DNA of 64,000 nt from the NCBI GenBank assembly GCA_026168455.1, contig CM047431.1:63956887-64020886 (forward strand), given 5' to 3'. A model generated the notes under the pieces. The model worked only from the letters and a program-made list of their open reading frames with translations, searched no databases and had not been told where the DNA came from. Origin of the DNA: Theocolax elegans (lineage: Eukaryota > Arthropoda > Insecta > Hymenoptera > Cerocephalidae). Shown here one piece after another: positions 33,407 through 45,679 of the stretch. Made by a program: the position numbers and the translations under genes. Numbering within the stretch: position 1 is the stretch's first letter; the number at the start of each line of letters is the position of its first letter.

Positions 33407-34756
33407 ATGGCGTCAGGAGGTGAAGAGCCTCCTGACAACGACGAAGAAGTTTTTTATAAATGTCATCCAAAAAGTAAAGTTAAAGTAGTTATAGTAAGAG
33501 AATAAAAAGTGGTATTACATTAAGCAGTTCGCTAATAATATGTCCGGAACATAAAGGACTAAACTTAACCTCAAAAAAATCAGCCTTGAGTGATACAGCA
33601 AAGTATATTATAGCACAAATTAAATTATTACAAAGAACGCAGATACGAGAAGAATATCTAAATGATATAATAAACGAAACGAACAATATTGATTGGAATA
33701 TTAATGATGAGCAGACTGAAACTGAAACTTTAAGAATTGAAAACACCTTACTGAAACAATTAGTGGCAGAAATGAATGATAAAAATCAATTATTAAAAAG
33801 TGCTTTAGAAAAGGAAAATTCAAACAAGATAGAATTTAAAAAACAAACATATTCACAAGTTGTAAATAATGTACCACCTAAGCCAAAGAAACTTCCTAAA
33901 CTAATAGTTAAAAAGAAAAGGAAAGAAGATACTTTTGATCTAAAAAAACATGTAAATCACTATATGATAAAAAAGAAATCAATTCAGACAAAAAATATAT
34001 TTATGAAAAGTGATGATGAAATTATAATTGATTATATGAGTGAAACAAGTATTACAGAAGCTGAAAAAATATTAAAAGAAAAATTATCTAGTTTATGTGA
34101 AGTTAAAAAAGAAGAGTTATTAAACCCAAAGTGAAAATTATTGGTATACAGAATATAGAAAAAATGGATAAATTGTCTCTTGAAAATGATATAAATGAAA
34201 GGAACTTTAAAGATTTCTCAACTGGCTGTAAAGTATTGCATAGCTATGTAAATGAAAAATTAAAACAAGAAAGTTTAATAGTTGAAGTTACAAATGAAAT
34301 TTATAAAAAATAAGAGAAAAATAACTATAAAGTGTTTGTTGGATTTCAATACTGTAAAGTATACGATATAATAAATACAAGACCATGTTTGAAGTGTGGA
34401 AGATTTGGACATAATAGTTACAAGTGCTTAAATGAAAAAGTTTGTTTAAAGTGTTCAGGTCATCATAATACAATTGAATGTACACAAACAGATAATTTAA
34501 ATTGTGTAAATTGTAAGTTTCATAACCAAAATATAAAATGAATTATGACTGCAAACACGTGGTTAATGATAGCATGTGCTGCCAAGTGTTGAAAAATAGA
34601 ATCAAGAAGGAATTAGGAAACACGGATTATCCTATGAGTCCGATAATACCAAGATATATCGGTAATATAGAGATCTTTCAAAATGTTACTAAGAAGAAAA
34701 GTATTTTGAAATCAAGAACATTAACATCGACTTCATCATTGTCTTCTAATAAATAA
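33407..34756 (+). pseudogene. LINE ORF1 (coiled-coil, zinc-knuckle RNA-binding protein), broken
   Basis: ATG 33407 opens a 32-codon stretch with a CxH pair. It ends at TAA 33503 after a frameshift. The neighbouring frame continues (LIICPEHKG) into a lysine-rich, coiled-coil-like segment to 34134. Further shifts at 34131 and about 34313 lead into a cysteine-rich block (34380-34530). There, CLKCGRFGHNSYKC is a CCHC knuckle, followed by CLKCSGHHNTIEC and CVNCKFHN. The C-terminal tail continues at 34538-34756. The CxH and CPEH pairs near the start could be remnants of a PHD-type finger (inference). ORF1 proteins of this class coat the element RNA. Confidence 0.75.
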
Positions 34757-34789
34757 TATTTAAGTAAATTTAAGAAATTCTAAATAAGT

Positions 34790-37700
34790 AAAAGATGGAT
34801 AACTTTAATATTATTGATAACATAATTAATTGTAACGTATTAAAAGAAATTATCGTCAGCGATATCGACACTCTTAATAAATTTACCAATTCAAATAAGA
34901 ATTTTATACTTTATGTTAATATACGAGTTGAATGCTAATTTCAATAAATTGGAAATTTTGATTAATCGTCTTGAAATTAAACCATTTATGGTCATTTGCG
35001 TAGAAACTTGGTCACTTCAATATTATAAATATTTTAGTTTAAAAGGTTACAAAATTTATTATAACAATAGTCAAATTAATAGAGCAGATGGAGTTGTTGT
35101 CTATATGGCTAAAGATATAACTGAAAATACAGACATTATTCAAATAGATAATTTAAGAATGTTGAATACAAACATAACCTCTAATCATGAAAAAACCATC
35201 GAAATCACTTCTTTATATAGATCGCATGATATTCATAAAGTAGAATTCTTAATGAGTATAAAAGAACTATTAAAATTAAAGAAAAATGTTTCTAATCATA
35301 TTATTGTTGGAGATTTCAATATAGACATCTCTAGTCATGATAACATTAGTCAGGAATTTTTAAATAATTTTCTTGATATGGGTACATTCCATGTTTTCAA
35401 ACTGGAACAAGATTAGCAAATACTAACACAATGGGTTCATGTATAGATAACTTCTTTATTAAAAATAGTAATCTAAATGTTAAGGCGGCTAAATTAACTG
35501 ATTCATTTACGGATCACTTTCCATTATTTTTATCAATAAAAATATAAAACATAGTGGGAACTATAAAATGCGATCAGAAATTTGTTATGATAAACTTAAT
35601 AAATTGCTAAAAAACTTAATTGGAATCAGATATTATTAATGAAAGATCCATCATTGGCAATTAATTGTTTAATTGATAATATAAGGAATGTATTAATAGT
35701 GCAACATTTAGAATTAATAATAAAAAATCAGATAAATTGAAACCAAGAAAATCTTGGATTACTAAGGGAATTATTGTTTCATGTAATAGAAAAAAATGCT
35801 TTATAGAATTTGGATGATGGATGTAAATAATTTTGATAACAGGATGGAATACAAAAATTATGATAAAGTGCTAAACAGAGTAATTAAAGATGCAAAAATT
35901 AAATATGAATATGATGTGATTAAAAAAGCTATTAATAAACCAAAAAATTTATGGAATATTGTAAATCAAAAACTAGGTAAAAATACTAAAAAACAAGAGA
36001 AAATTACTGCTATCCTTGATAAATATAAAAATAGAATAACGAATACAGAGGATATTGCTAATGTTATGAATAATTACTTTACTGACATTGGTATTGAATT
36101 GAGAAAAAAATTCTTGAAATTGATAGTGTCGATATCCGGTTGCCTGATTTCAATAACAAAACTATATTTATGATTCCGACAGATCCGATAGAAGTTTATA
36201 ATATAATAAATGATTTTGAAAAAAAAATGGTGGTTCGGATAAAATCGACACTAGAACATTGAAGTCACTAATTAAATATATTTTGGATCCATTAGTTCAC
36301 ATTTTTAATTTATGCATAGAAAAATCTGTTTGGCCTGAATCACTTAAAAATGCAATGATTATACCAATTCATAAAAATGGTAGTAAGAAGAAAATTGAAA
36401 ATTATAGACCAATTTCACTAATTTCTAATTTAGCAAAAATTTTAGAAAAAATAATATATATAAGGATCTGTAAATTTTTCAAAGAGTGTAACATATTCTC
36501 AGAGAATCAATTTGGATTTATACAAAATAGAGGCACTAATGATGCCCTACAGAAAATAACCAATAAAATTTATAATAACTTGGACAACAGTAAACCTTTG
36601 GCTATAGCATTTCTAGACTTGGCGAAGGCTTTTGATACGGTAGATCATAACATATTACTGAATAAACTTTACAATTATGGAATTAGAGGTAATGCACATA
36701 AATTAATGTTTTCATATCTTACTAATAGACAGCAGATAGTAAGAATTGATGATACTGTAAGTCAAAAACTAGGTAAAAATACTAAAAAACAAGAGAAAAT
36801 TACTGCTATCCTTGATAAATATAAAAATAGAATAACGAATACAGAGGATATTGCTAATGTTATGAATAATTACTTTACTGACATTGGTATTGAATTGAGA
36901 AATAAAATTCTTGAAATTGATAGTGTCGATATCCGGTTGCCTGATTTCAATAACAAAACTATATTTATGATTCCGACAGATCCGATAGAAGTTTATAATA
37001 TAATAAATGATTTTGAAAAAAAAATGGTGGTTCGGATAAAATCGACACTAGAACATTGAAGTCACTAATTAAATATATTTTGGATCCATTAGTTCACATT
37101 TTTAATTTATGCATAGAAAAATCTGTTTGGCCTGAATCACTTAAAAATGCAATGATTATACCAATTCATAAAAATGGTAGTAAGAAGAAAATTGAAAATT
37201 ATAGACCAATTTCACTAATTTCTAATTTAGCAAAAATTTTAGAAAAGATAATATATTAAGGATCTGTAAATTTTTCAAAGAGTGTAACATATTCTCAGAG
37301 AATCAATTTGGATTTATACAAAATAGAGGCACTAATGATGCCCTACAGAAAATAACCAATAAAATTTATAATAACTTGGACAACAGTAAACCTTTGGCTA
37401 TAGCATTTCTAGACTTGGCGAAGGCTTTTGATACGGTAGATCATAACATATTACTGAATAAACTTTACAATTATGGAATTAGAGGTAATGCACATAAATT
37501 AATGTTTTCATATCTTACTAATAGACAGCAGATAGTAAGAATTGATGATACTGTAAGTCATAATAATATTGTTAAAACAGGCGTTCCTCAAGGAACTATA
37601 CTTGGACCTTTGCTTTTTATAATATATGTAAACGACATGTTAAAAGAAAATATAATCTCATATGCAGATGATACAGCATTAATTGTTACCGAAGATACTT

Positions 37701-38435
37701 GGGAAAAAGTTAAAAATAAGATGAATATTGAATTAAACTGGATTGCAATTGGTTAGCCTTAAACAAGTTATCTTTAAATATAGAAAAGTCAACATATATT
37801 ACATTTGGAAATTATATAGATAGCGTTCCAGATTATGAAAATGATAATTATGATATCCAAATTAATAACAATAAGCTAAAAAGAGTGAAAAATACCAAAT
37901 ATCTAGGTTTAATATTTGATTATAGAATGAATTGGTCTTTACATATAGAATATTTAGTTAATAAAACTAAGTACCTAATATTCATTTTTCATAAACTTGC
38001 AAATTATATGAATATAACAACACTTAAAATGTTATATTATGCACTGTTCAATAGTGTTATTAGTTATGGTATTATAGCATGGGGTGGTGCGTATATGAAT
38101 AGTATAAGCTTGCTGCATAATTTACAAAAAAAAATATTAAAAATAATAAATAAAAATAAATTTATAACTAAGATTACCCGTTAAATATAGAACAATTATA
38201 TGCGTTAAATTGTTTATCATATCATTATAATAGTTTAAGTAATCTGTTTATGTCTTCGAACAGTATAACTAGAAATAAGAATCTACCTATTCCAAGATTC
38301 AAAAAAACTGTTAGCAAAAAAAATAGTTATATCAAAGCTATAGGTTTGTTTAATATGCTACCAATTAGTCTAAAAGAATTAAATAAAAAAAACAAAAAGA
38401 TAAAATTGAAAGACTGGATAGTTAATAATATTTAA
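34790..38435 (+). pseudogene. LINE ORF2 (endonuclease plus reverse transcriptase), broken
   Basis: The endonuclease segment (34913-35545) shows N and E of NANFNK and CVETW, ITSLYRS, the IIVGDFNID motif and a TDHFPLFLS end. The RT segment includes NYRPISLISNLAKILEK, AFLDLAKAFDTVDH (motif A), TGVPQGTILGPLLF and ISYADDTALI (the catalytic YADD is intact in the second copy at about 37660). Frame breaks occur at about 35416, 35545-35796, 36135, 37256 and 37756. 36259-37059 reads through the duplication junction and so encodes a scrambled polypeptide. No active protein is possible. Confidence 0.85.
35967..37558. repeat. 796-bp tandem duplication inside the LINE
   Basis: CAAAAACTAGGTAAAAATAC begins at 35967 and again at 36763. 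The two units are nearly identical, with differences such as GAGAAAAAAATTC against GAGAAATAAAATTC. The unit runs from the linker through RT motif A to the bases before CATAATAATATTG. Confidence 0.95.
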
Positions 38436-39730
38436 AAAATCTATACAAATTTTATTTATAAATTGAATCTTTATTATGATTTGTTTAATGTTGCCTTTGT
38501 GATTTTATGAGTTAGTAGCCTCTTTATGGATGTTATATAGTATATAGTAAAAGAATTTAACTATGTCATTTTAGTATGTAAGTATATTATGTAATTTTAG
38601 TATATAAGTCTTAGATACTTAGTATCTTGCCAGTTCCACCAACAGATATGTGCATTATATCTCTGTGGGGAAAGCTATGTAATTCTAAGGAATTCTATGT
38701 ATTTTCTGATACTGGTTAATAAATAAATAAATAAATATTATTTAATCCTATTAGTTTCATTTATCTGATACTAATAAATATTTATTCAATTTCATAATAT
38801 TTTGTAATTATATTAATAATAGTGTTATTTGCTTCAGGTAAATATATATTTAAAACAAAATTAATATTTCTTTCCTAATTACTGCTCTGTAAATTTTATT
38901 AATAAATTTATTTATTTGAATGAAACATTTATTTCATTTAATTGAACTATACATTTAAATCAAGAAATCTTTTTTAAATCAAATAATTTTTTATTTAACA
39001 TAAAAAAAGTTATTATTTCCTTTGAGTTATTATCCTATTTATTATTTTCGTTTCTTCGATTATGTTCAATGGCCCATTGAATCCAATGTACATTTAATTA
39101 CATCGAGCATCCTTGAGTTTGTAGTTCTAATGCACTTCTTTTCTTAATGTAACGCATCTTCATCTTTTATGTAAATTATCTGTTACTGAATCCAGTTTTC
39201 ATACGACGACCGAAACACTGAAATTGAGTAAATAGTTTATTTAATTGGATGAAACGAAGAGTATTTGATCTATAACTGTATTAATTAATGTTTCTTACTT
39301 ACCTTATATAGTGCAGCGAATTTTAGTAAAATTATTTCCTTGATTCAAGAAAACGTTTTTTCAATTCGCTTCTCGATTTAATTTTATACTTTTGTAAGTT
39401 TCTTTATATGAACCGATAAAATTTTGGCGCTTGCGGGAAACTTGGATCCCCTAGCGGTTGTTGCCGAAAGCTCTCTTATTTAAGTAAATGGTTTATTTAA
39501 AAATTATTTTAATAACTTTATTTTTTTCAAAAATTGATTGGAATATTTACCAAAACCAGTGAACATTTAAATAAATTATTCCATCGTTTCAAAAAAAAAA
39601 ATTTATTTAATTCAATAAACCAATATTTCTTTGTTTCAATAAAACATTTCTTTAAAATTACTTTATTTCGTATGAATTTATTTTTCTAATAAAAATGCAT
39701 TTAATACAAATAAATTATTACATCGCTTCA

Positions 39731-41270
39731 AAAAAGTATTATTCCATTTAATAAGCGTATGTTTCTTGTTTTAATAAAATATTTCTTAAAATTAATTTTT
39801 ATCAAAACTTTTTTTTAATTACCAATTATAACGGGTACTGTTTAGAGAGTCGGTGCAGGTAGGTCCCTGAATTATTATAAGTTTATAATATAACATATTA
39901 TTTTAAAGCAACGTAAAACTGAAACGCGTTTTATAATTTTCAATTCATTTAGTTACAAAAATTAAAGTAATAAGTACATACCAAATTAAAAACACAAATT
40001 TTTTTACAATTAAAATATTTAATTATTTATTTCACTCAAATGGAGTGTTGAATTAAAAAAAAAATATAGTTGAATTAAGTAAATTTATTATTTTAAAACA
40101 AAGATTCCTAATTTAGTTAAAATAAGTATACATTTTATTGAAACAATAAAATATAATTTTAACTTTAGCAAATCCACTTTAAAAAATATTTATTTAATTG
40201 AGAAAAATAATTTTTTTAATGTTACTTAATTGATTAAGTAAAGTTACATCCTAAAACCCATCTTTTAAAATAATTTACTTTTTTGCTTTTATAAAATCAA
40301 ACTTCTCAATTGAAATAAAAATAAGTAAGAGAAAAAAAATTGTTTATTTAATTTAACAAAATAATTATTTTGTATAATCAAAATTTTTTATCAACCCAAT
40401 AATTTTTTTGAACAAACATTTACTTGAATTAATTTAATATTTGCATTAATTTAATAAGTGAAAGAAACATTAATTTATGTAGTTCATTTCGTTAAATTAA
40501 AAAATTATTATTCCATTTAATAAGCGTATGTTTTTTGTTTTAATAAAATATTTCTTAAAATTAATTTATTTTATCAAAACTTTTTTTTAATTACCAATTA
40601 TAAGGGTACGGTTTAGAGAGTCGGTGCAGGTAGGTCCTGAATTATTATAAGTTATAATAAACATATTATTTTAAAGCAACGTAAAACTGAAACGCGTTTT
40701 ATAATTTTCAATTCATTTAGTTACAAAAATTAAAGTAATAAGTACATACCAAATTAAAAACACAAATTTTTTTACAATTAAAATATTTAATTATTTATTT
40801 CACTCAAATGGAGTGTTGAATTAAAAAAAAATATAGTTGAATAAGTAAATTTATTATTTTAAAACAAAGATTTCCTAATTTAGTTAAATAAGTATACATT
40901 TTATTGAAACAATAAAATATAATTTTAACTTTAGCAAATCCACTTTAAAAAATATTTATTTAATTGAGAAAAATAATTTTTTTAATGTTACTAATTGATT
41001 AAGTAAAGTTACATCATACTAAACCCATCTTTTAAAATAATTTACTTTTTTGCTTTTATAAAATCAAACTTCTCAATTGAAATAAAAATAATAGTAAGAG
41101 AAAAAAAATTGTTTATTTAATTTAACAAAATAATTATTTTGTATAATCAAAATTTTTTATCAACCCATATAATTTTTTTTGAACAAACATTTACTTGAAT
41201 TAATTTAAATTTGCATTAATTTAATAAGTGAAAGAAACATTAATTTATGTAGTTCATTTCGTTAAATTAA
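39731..41270. repeat. About 766-bp tandem duplication in AT-rich element
   Basis: TATTATTCCATTTAATAAGC occurs at 39737 and 40503. The whole unit, including AGAGAGTCGGTGCAGGTAGG and GTAAAACTGAAACGCGTTTT, is repeated, with many one-base length differences in homopolymers. Confidence 0.9.
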
Positions 41271-41790
41271 AAAATTATTTAATAAATTTAACCAAATATT
41301 CTAGCATTTTGAAGAAATATGTACTTATATGAAAAAAATAGTTCAGTTAAATCCATTTTTTACATTAATGCAATTTTTTCATTGAACTAAATAAATTAAT
41401 TGCTTGATTTATGTTTACCATTTTATTGGGTATTTTTAAAACATGGGAAAAATGGGTTTTTTTCATTTCAAATAAACGATAAAATAAAATTGAAAAAATA
41501 TTTTAATGATTCAAGTAAAATTTATTTGATTTAAGTAATAATAAATCAATAAAATTGTGTGCATGAAAACAAATAATTAGTTTTATTATTTCAATTAAAT
41601 TTTATTTATATCAAAAAAATATTTATTTGAATCAAATAAACTGAATTCAAACAAATATATTTTTTTGATTCAAACAAATTTTTTTTTTCTGTTGTAAGCT
41701 TAACTTGTCAATTTGAATCATTTTAAAAGACGCGTTTTTGAGATATTCAAAAGAGACTGTCGGTATCACATATTTTCGCTAATTATTAAT

Positions 41791-42545
41791 ACTTTTTTCC
41801 TGGAATCAACTCCCCTACTTCTTTTATACAACAATTTTTAAGAATTGAACTTACTTTAAGTTTTAAGCTTTATTTTAGCTGTTTCATTAAAAAATATGTT
41901 TATTAGAAGAATTCGGAAAATCGTTGCGCAGCAACGCTTCAAACTTCAGACCCATACAGATCTTATATTTAAGGTTGTCCCTTGTTGGGGGGACTATGGA
42001 TTAGAATTTGACTTAACTATTACGTTAGAATTTTGATTTTTTTTTTAATTTATTAACTTGTCAAGAGATTATTATATTATAGTAAATAATAAATGAAATA
42101 AAATACAAATTATAAATGTTGGTAATTAAAGAAAATTTTTTTTGTAATAATAAATTTTAAAATAATTGTTACAAGTTACAAGTAATAAATTTCTTATGTT
42201 AGTTTGACGCTTCAACATTATTAGATGATAATATTTTTATAATACACAACATATTAGTACATTTTTGTGTTATTTACCTATATTAAGTATTCAATTTAAA
42301 AGTTGTTGTAAAGGTCGTCGAAAAGAAATTATTTACAACAGTAAAATTTTAAATTATTAGGACCAGTAATCTACATTATATTAAAGTTATCTTTTTGAGC
42401 GATTTTGTAAAAACTCCCCAAATCTTGTGAAAAATAATTAAAAGACATATTTTATGATAAATATGTGTTACAAAGTTAATGCTTCATATTACTGACAAAA
42501 AAATTATTATTATAATTATTAAGTTATATTAAAAAAAAACAATAA
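41791..42545. other. AT-rich DNA, nothing recognised
   Basis: Only a short hairpin CGTTGC-gca-GCAACG near 41927 is notable. No frames. Confidence 0.5.
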
Positions 42546-42703
42546 ATTATAATGTCCGTCCGTTCGTCCGTCCGTCCGACAAACATCATCTTGGCGTGAG
42601 AGTTAATGAGAAAGAGACAGTGAGAGGAAGAGATAGAGAGACAGATAGGCAGATAGTTAAAATGAGAGAGTATGAGAGATAGAAAGAGAGAGAATGAGAG
42701 ATG

Positions 42704-42764
<61 letters not shown>

Positions 42765-42768
42765 ATAG
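42546..42768. repeat. CCGT and GA microsatellites
   Basis: A short (CCGT)n run near 42552-42580 is followed by GAGA-rich low-complexity sequence with perfect (GA)n at about 42705-42760. Confidence 0.9.
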
Positions 42769-43045
42769 ATATAATCTTTATCTGGTATTTCGGGGAAAGA
42801 TCCCCGTATACATATTATGAATATAATTTGCGCAGTAACAAATAAACTAAAATAAAATAAAATACAGCGTAAATACAAAAGTAATCAAAACAAAACACTC
42901 ATCACGCTAGAGAACAGATAACAAAGTAACATGAGATCATAAATACACGGATAAACATATAAATAGATAATTGAATAATTAAGTAACAATAATAACAAAA
43001 AAATAGAATAAAAATATAATAACAATAAAAAATAAAACCAGTAAA
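42769..43045 (-). other. Probable LINE 3' UTR remnant and AT-rich filler
   Basis: CTTTATCTGGTATTTCGGGG-aaaga-TCCCCG near 42776 has the short hairpin seen at 3' ends of CR1/L2-like LINEs. A comparable hairpin is seen near 45330. Orientation would be minus. The rest is low-complexity. Confidence 0.35.
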
Positions 43046-43192
43046 GTAAACATAACAATAACAATATAAAATATAAAATAAAATATAAAATATAAAATAA
43101 AATATAAAATATAAAATAAAATATAAAATAAAATATAAAATATAAAATAAAATATAAAATATAAAATAAAATATAAAATATAAAATATAAAG
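43046..43192. repeat. AAAATAT low-complexity array
   Basis: Tandem ATAAAATATAAA motifs. Confidence 0.9.
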
Positions 43193-43568
43193 AGAGATTA
43201 AGTAAAAAGGAGTTACAGAGAGAGTTAGAGAGAATGAGAGAGAGAATAAGAGATAGGGACAGAAAATGAGAGGTAGAGAGCGACAGAGAGAATGAGGGAG
43301 AAAGTGATAGAGTGCGAGGAGTGAGAGCGAGTAAGAATGAGGGAGAGTGAGGGAGTGCGAGAGTGAGAGTGAGTAAGAATGAGGGTGTGTGAGGGGAGAG
43401 AGTGGGAGAGTGAGGGAGTGCGAGAGTGAGAGTGAGTAAGAATGAGGGTTGTGTGAGGGAGAGAGAGGGAGAGTGAGGGTAGAGAGAGAATGAGTGAGAG
43501 AATGAGAGATAGAGAGAGAATGAGTGAGAGAATGAGAGATAGAGATAGAGAGTGAGATAGAGAGAGTG
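43193..43568. repeat. GAGAGAATGAGAG low-complexity array
   Basis: Purine-only repeats with higher-order units such as GTGAGAGTGAGTAAGAATGA. Confidence 0.9.
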
Positions 43569-43925
43569 AGGTAGGTAGGTAGGTAGGTAGGTAGGTAGGT
43601 AGGTAGGTAGGTAGGCAGGTAGGCAGGTAGGTAGGTAGGTAGGTAGGCAGGTAGGTAGGCAGGTAGACAGGTAGGTAGGCAGGTAGGTAGGCAGGTAGGT
43701 AGGTAGGCAGGTAGGCAGGTAGGTAGGTAGGTAGGTAGGCAGGTAGGTAGGCAGGTAGACAGGTAGGTAGGCAGGTAGGTAGGCAGGTAGGTAGGCAGGT
43801 AGGTAGGCAGGTAGGTAGGTAGGCAGGTAGGTAGGCAGGTAGGTAGGTAGGCAGGTAGGTAGGTAGGTAGGCAGGTAGGTAGGCAGGTAGGTAGGTAGGT
43901 AGGTAGGCAGGCAGGTAGGTAGGTA
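43569..43925. repeat. GGTA/GGCA tetranucleotide array
   Basis: About 89 consecutive GGTA units, with GGCA (and two GACA) interspersed. The minus-strand frames of 243-382 codons here are translation artefacts (YLPT repeats). Confidence 0.95.
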
Positions 43926-44019
43926 TCTCGCAAACAGTGTACATGGGACGATACAAATAAAAATAAAGTAAAATAGAATACAGTTATACAATAAAATACA
44001 AGATCATGGATGGATATGA

Positions 44020-45298
44020 ATAAATAAGAATAAATAAATAAATAAATCAATAATATGAATAATAATGACCACGCTATTCTAATTCCAGGAGGTACCTCCG
44101 GACAGAAGTCTTAAAGCCCCTCAGTGACGATAAGTTTCTGATCTCTGCCGGTAGTGAGTTCCATAAATGCGCTCCCTGAACCTGGAAAGATCGCTTTCCA
44201 GCTTCAGTGAGCATCAAGGGAGGCGTAAGTTCCCTCAGTGGACCCCTCTTAGTGCTCCTAGGAACATATCTGGAGAATAAACTCTCCAGATACTGTGGAA
44301 CACGCATACGTATCAGTTTGTACATTAGCACAGCTATAAAATATTGTCTTCTAGAATCTGAACGGGGGGGACTCCGTGAGGGGTCACATGATCATCCCTC
44401 CTCACACCACACACATAGCGTACAAAGGAATTCTGTATCACCTGCAGTCTGTTACGTAATTCCTGCGAGGCGTCCAGAACAACCACAGAACAATAATCCA
44501 GATGTGGGAACAACAAGGCCTCAGCAAGTCGTTTACGAAGGGTTTCGTTAGTGTATTTTCTAAAAAAGCGCAGACTATATAAAGTCTTATTAACCTTCTT
44601 CGCAACACTATCCAAATGATTTTTCCAAGTAAGTTGAGAGTCTAGAATTACTCCAAGACTCAGAACATTATCCACAAAAGGGATGCGCACACCATCACCC
44701 AGCCCAAAGCATGGCTTGTCTTCCATGTAAAATTTCGACGATATTTGCAACATCCAAATAAAATTGCTTGAGTTTTAGAGCTGTTGAGCTTAAGTCCATG
44801 CAGATAAGTCCTGAGCGACCCTCTGAAGCCTCGCTATCCCCCCATCAATGTCATGATAAGAAACCTGAATGTAAATCTGCAGATCATTTGCGTACAAAAT
44901 ATTTTTGACCCCCGCAGAATCCAGCAACTCGCGTAAGTCACTAATGTATAAACAAAACAGAAACGGTCCCAGGACTGACCCCTGTGGTACTCCTGAATTG
45001 GTTGCAATCCAGGAAAAATGTTATCAGATGAGATAACCGCCTGCTGACGGCTTGAGAAATAAGAGTTTATCCACAAAAGGGCAGATCCGGAAAAAACCCA
45101 TCTGTTTCAGTCGAAGAAGTAATCTAGTAGGAGAGATTGTGTCAAAGGCCTTGCTGAAGTCAAACAGCAGGAGTAGTCACCAATTTATTATCGATCCCGA
45201 CCCTAATATCCTCAGTTAACCTCAACAAGGCTGTCTCCGTTGAGCTGTAAGGTCTGAAATCAGTCTGTAATGGGTCCAAAAGAGAGTTTCTCAGAGAG
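44020..45298 (-). pseudogene. LINE fragment, RT C-terminal half, 5' truncated
   Basis: Read on the minus strand: FRPYSSTETALLRL, then DFSKAFDT (motif A), GVPQGS (frame-shifted), YAND in place of the catalytic YADD, LGVILDSQLTWKNHL and the C-terminal GAHLWNSLPAEIRNLSSLRGF block ending at stop 44074. An AAATAAATAAAT tail lies at about 44020-44062. Frame breaks are at about 44334, 44755, 44990 and 45160. The 5' end is cut at 45298 by another repeat end. The D-to-N change in YADD and the shifts make it inactive. CR1/L2/Jockey-type affinity is from the motifs. Confidence 0.8.
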
Positions 45299-45400
45299 AT
45301 TGATTGATTGATTGACATGTTTATTGGGACGTTATGGGGTAGAAACCCCATGGGCACTAAAAGCGAACAGATACATCGATTAATACATTAGAACTAAATA
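45299..45400 (-). other. 3' end of another LINE or SINE with (TCAA)n tail
   Basis: On the minus strand, CCCATGGGGTTTCTACCCCA (a 7-bp hairpin region) is followed by AATAAACATGTCAATCAATC. A microsatellite tail next to a hairpin is typical for LINE 3' ends. The insertion truncates the fragment above. Confidence 0.5.
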
Positions 45401-45465
45401 ACAATATAAATTTCAATAACAAAATAAAATGCGAAAATTAAACGGCATAATAATTAGATAGAATA

Positions 45466-45571
45466 ACAAAGTAAAATAAAATAAAATAAAATGAAATAAA
45501 ATGAAATAAATAAAATAAAATAAAATGAAATAAAATGAAATAAATAAAATAAAATAAAATAAAATAAAATC
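45466..45571. repeat. AAAAT/AAATG pentanucleotide array
   Basis: Tandem AAAATAAAATG units. Frames on the minus strand are artefacts. Confidence 0.9.
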
Positions 45572-45679
45572 CAACGTTCGCAGTAACTGCAATATATAAG
45601 AAAATACGCAATATATAACAAGAGAACACACGTACATATAACAAGAGAACATTAACATTAAACCCAACTAAGCCGGCTA

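Larger units (their letters stand above)
33407..38740 (+). mobile_element. Non-LTR retrotransposon, CR1/Jockey-like, degenerate
   Basis: Order: ORF1 with coiled region and CCHC knuckles, apurinic-type endonuclease, reverse transcriptase, 3' UTR, and a TAAATAAATAAA tail (38716-38736). Both frames are broken by shifts and stops, and a 796-bp internal duplication spans the linker and first half of the RT. It lies inside the 8.7-kb AT-rich element. The tail and motif style favour the CR1/L2/Jockey group; finer placement needs a phylogeny. No target duplication could be identified with confidence. Confidence 0.85.
33018..41694. mobile_element. 8.7-kb TA-flanked AT-rich element containing a LINE
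   Basis: The left end is CACTGAAAAAAAAATTTACT. The right end is AAATTTTTTTTTTCTGTTG, which is inverted-repeat-like. TA stands on both sides (33016-33017, 41695-41696). Removing it rejoins a repeat unit whose intact sister reads TATAATAAGCTT at 32835. The arms are extremely AT-rich, with AATTTATTT-type motifs throughout, and contain a 766-bp tandem duplication. Apart from the nested LINE there is no coding sequence. TA duplication fits a Tc1/mariner-type MITE that grew by insertion (inference). Confidence 0.7.

Noticed and set aside
42885..44050. Long minus-strand frames of 243-382 codons rich in YLPT and SLSL
   Set aside because: They are translations of GGTA and GA microsatellites in three overlapping frames, with no conserved domain.
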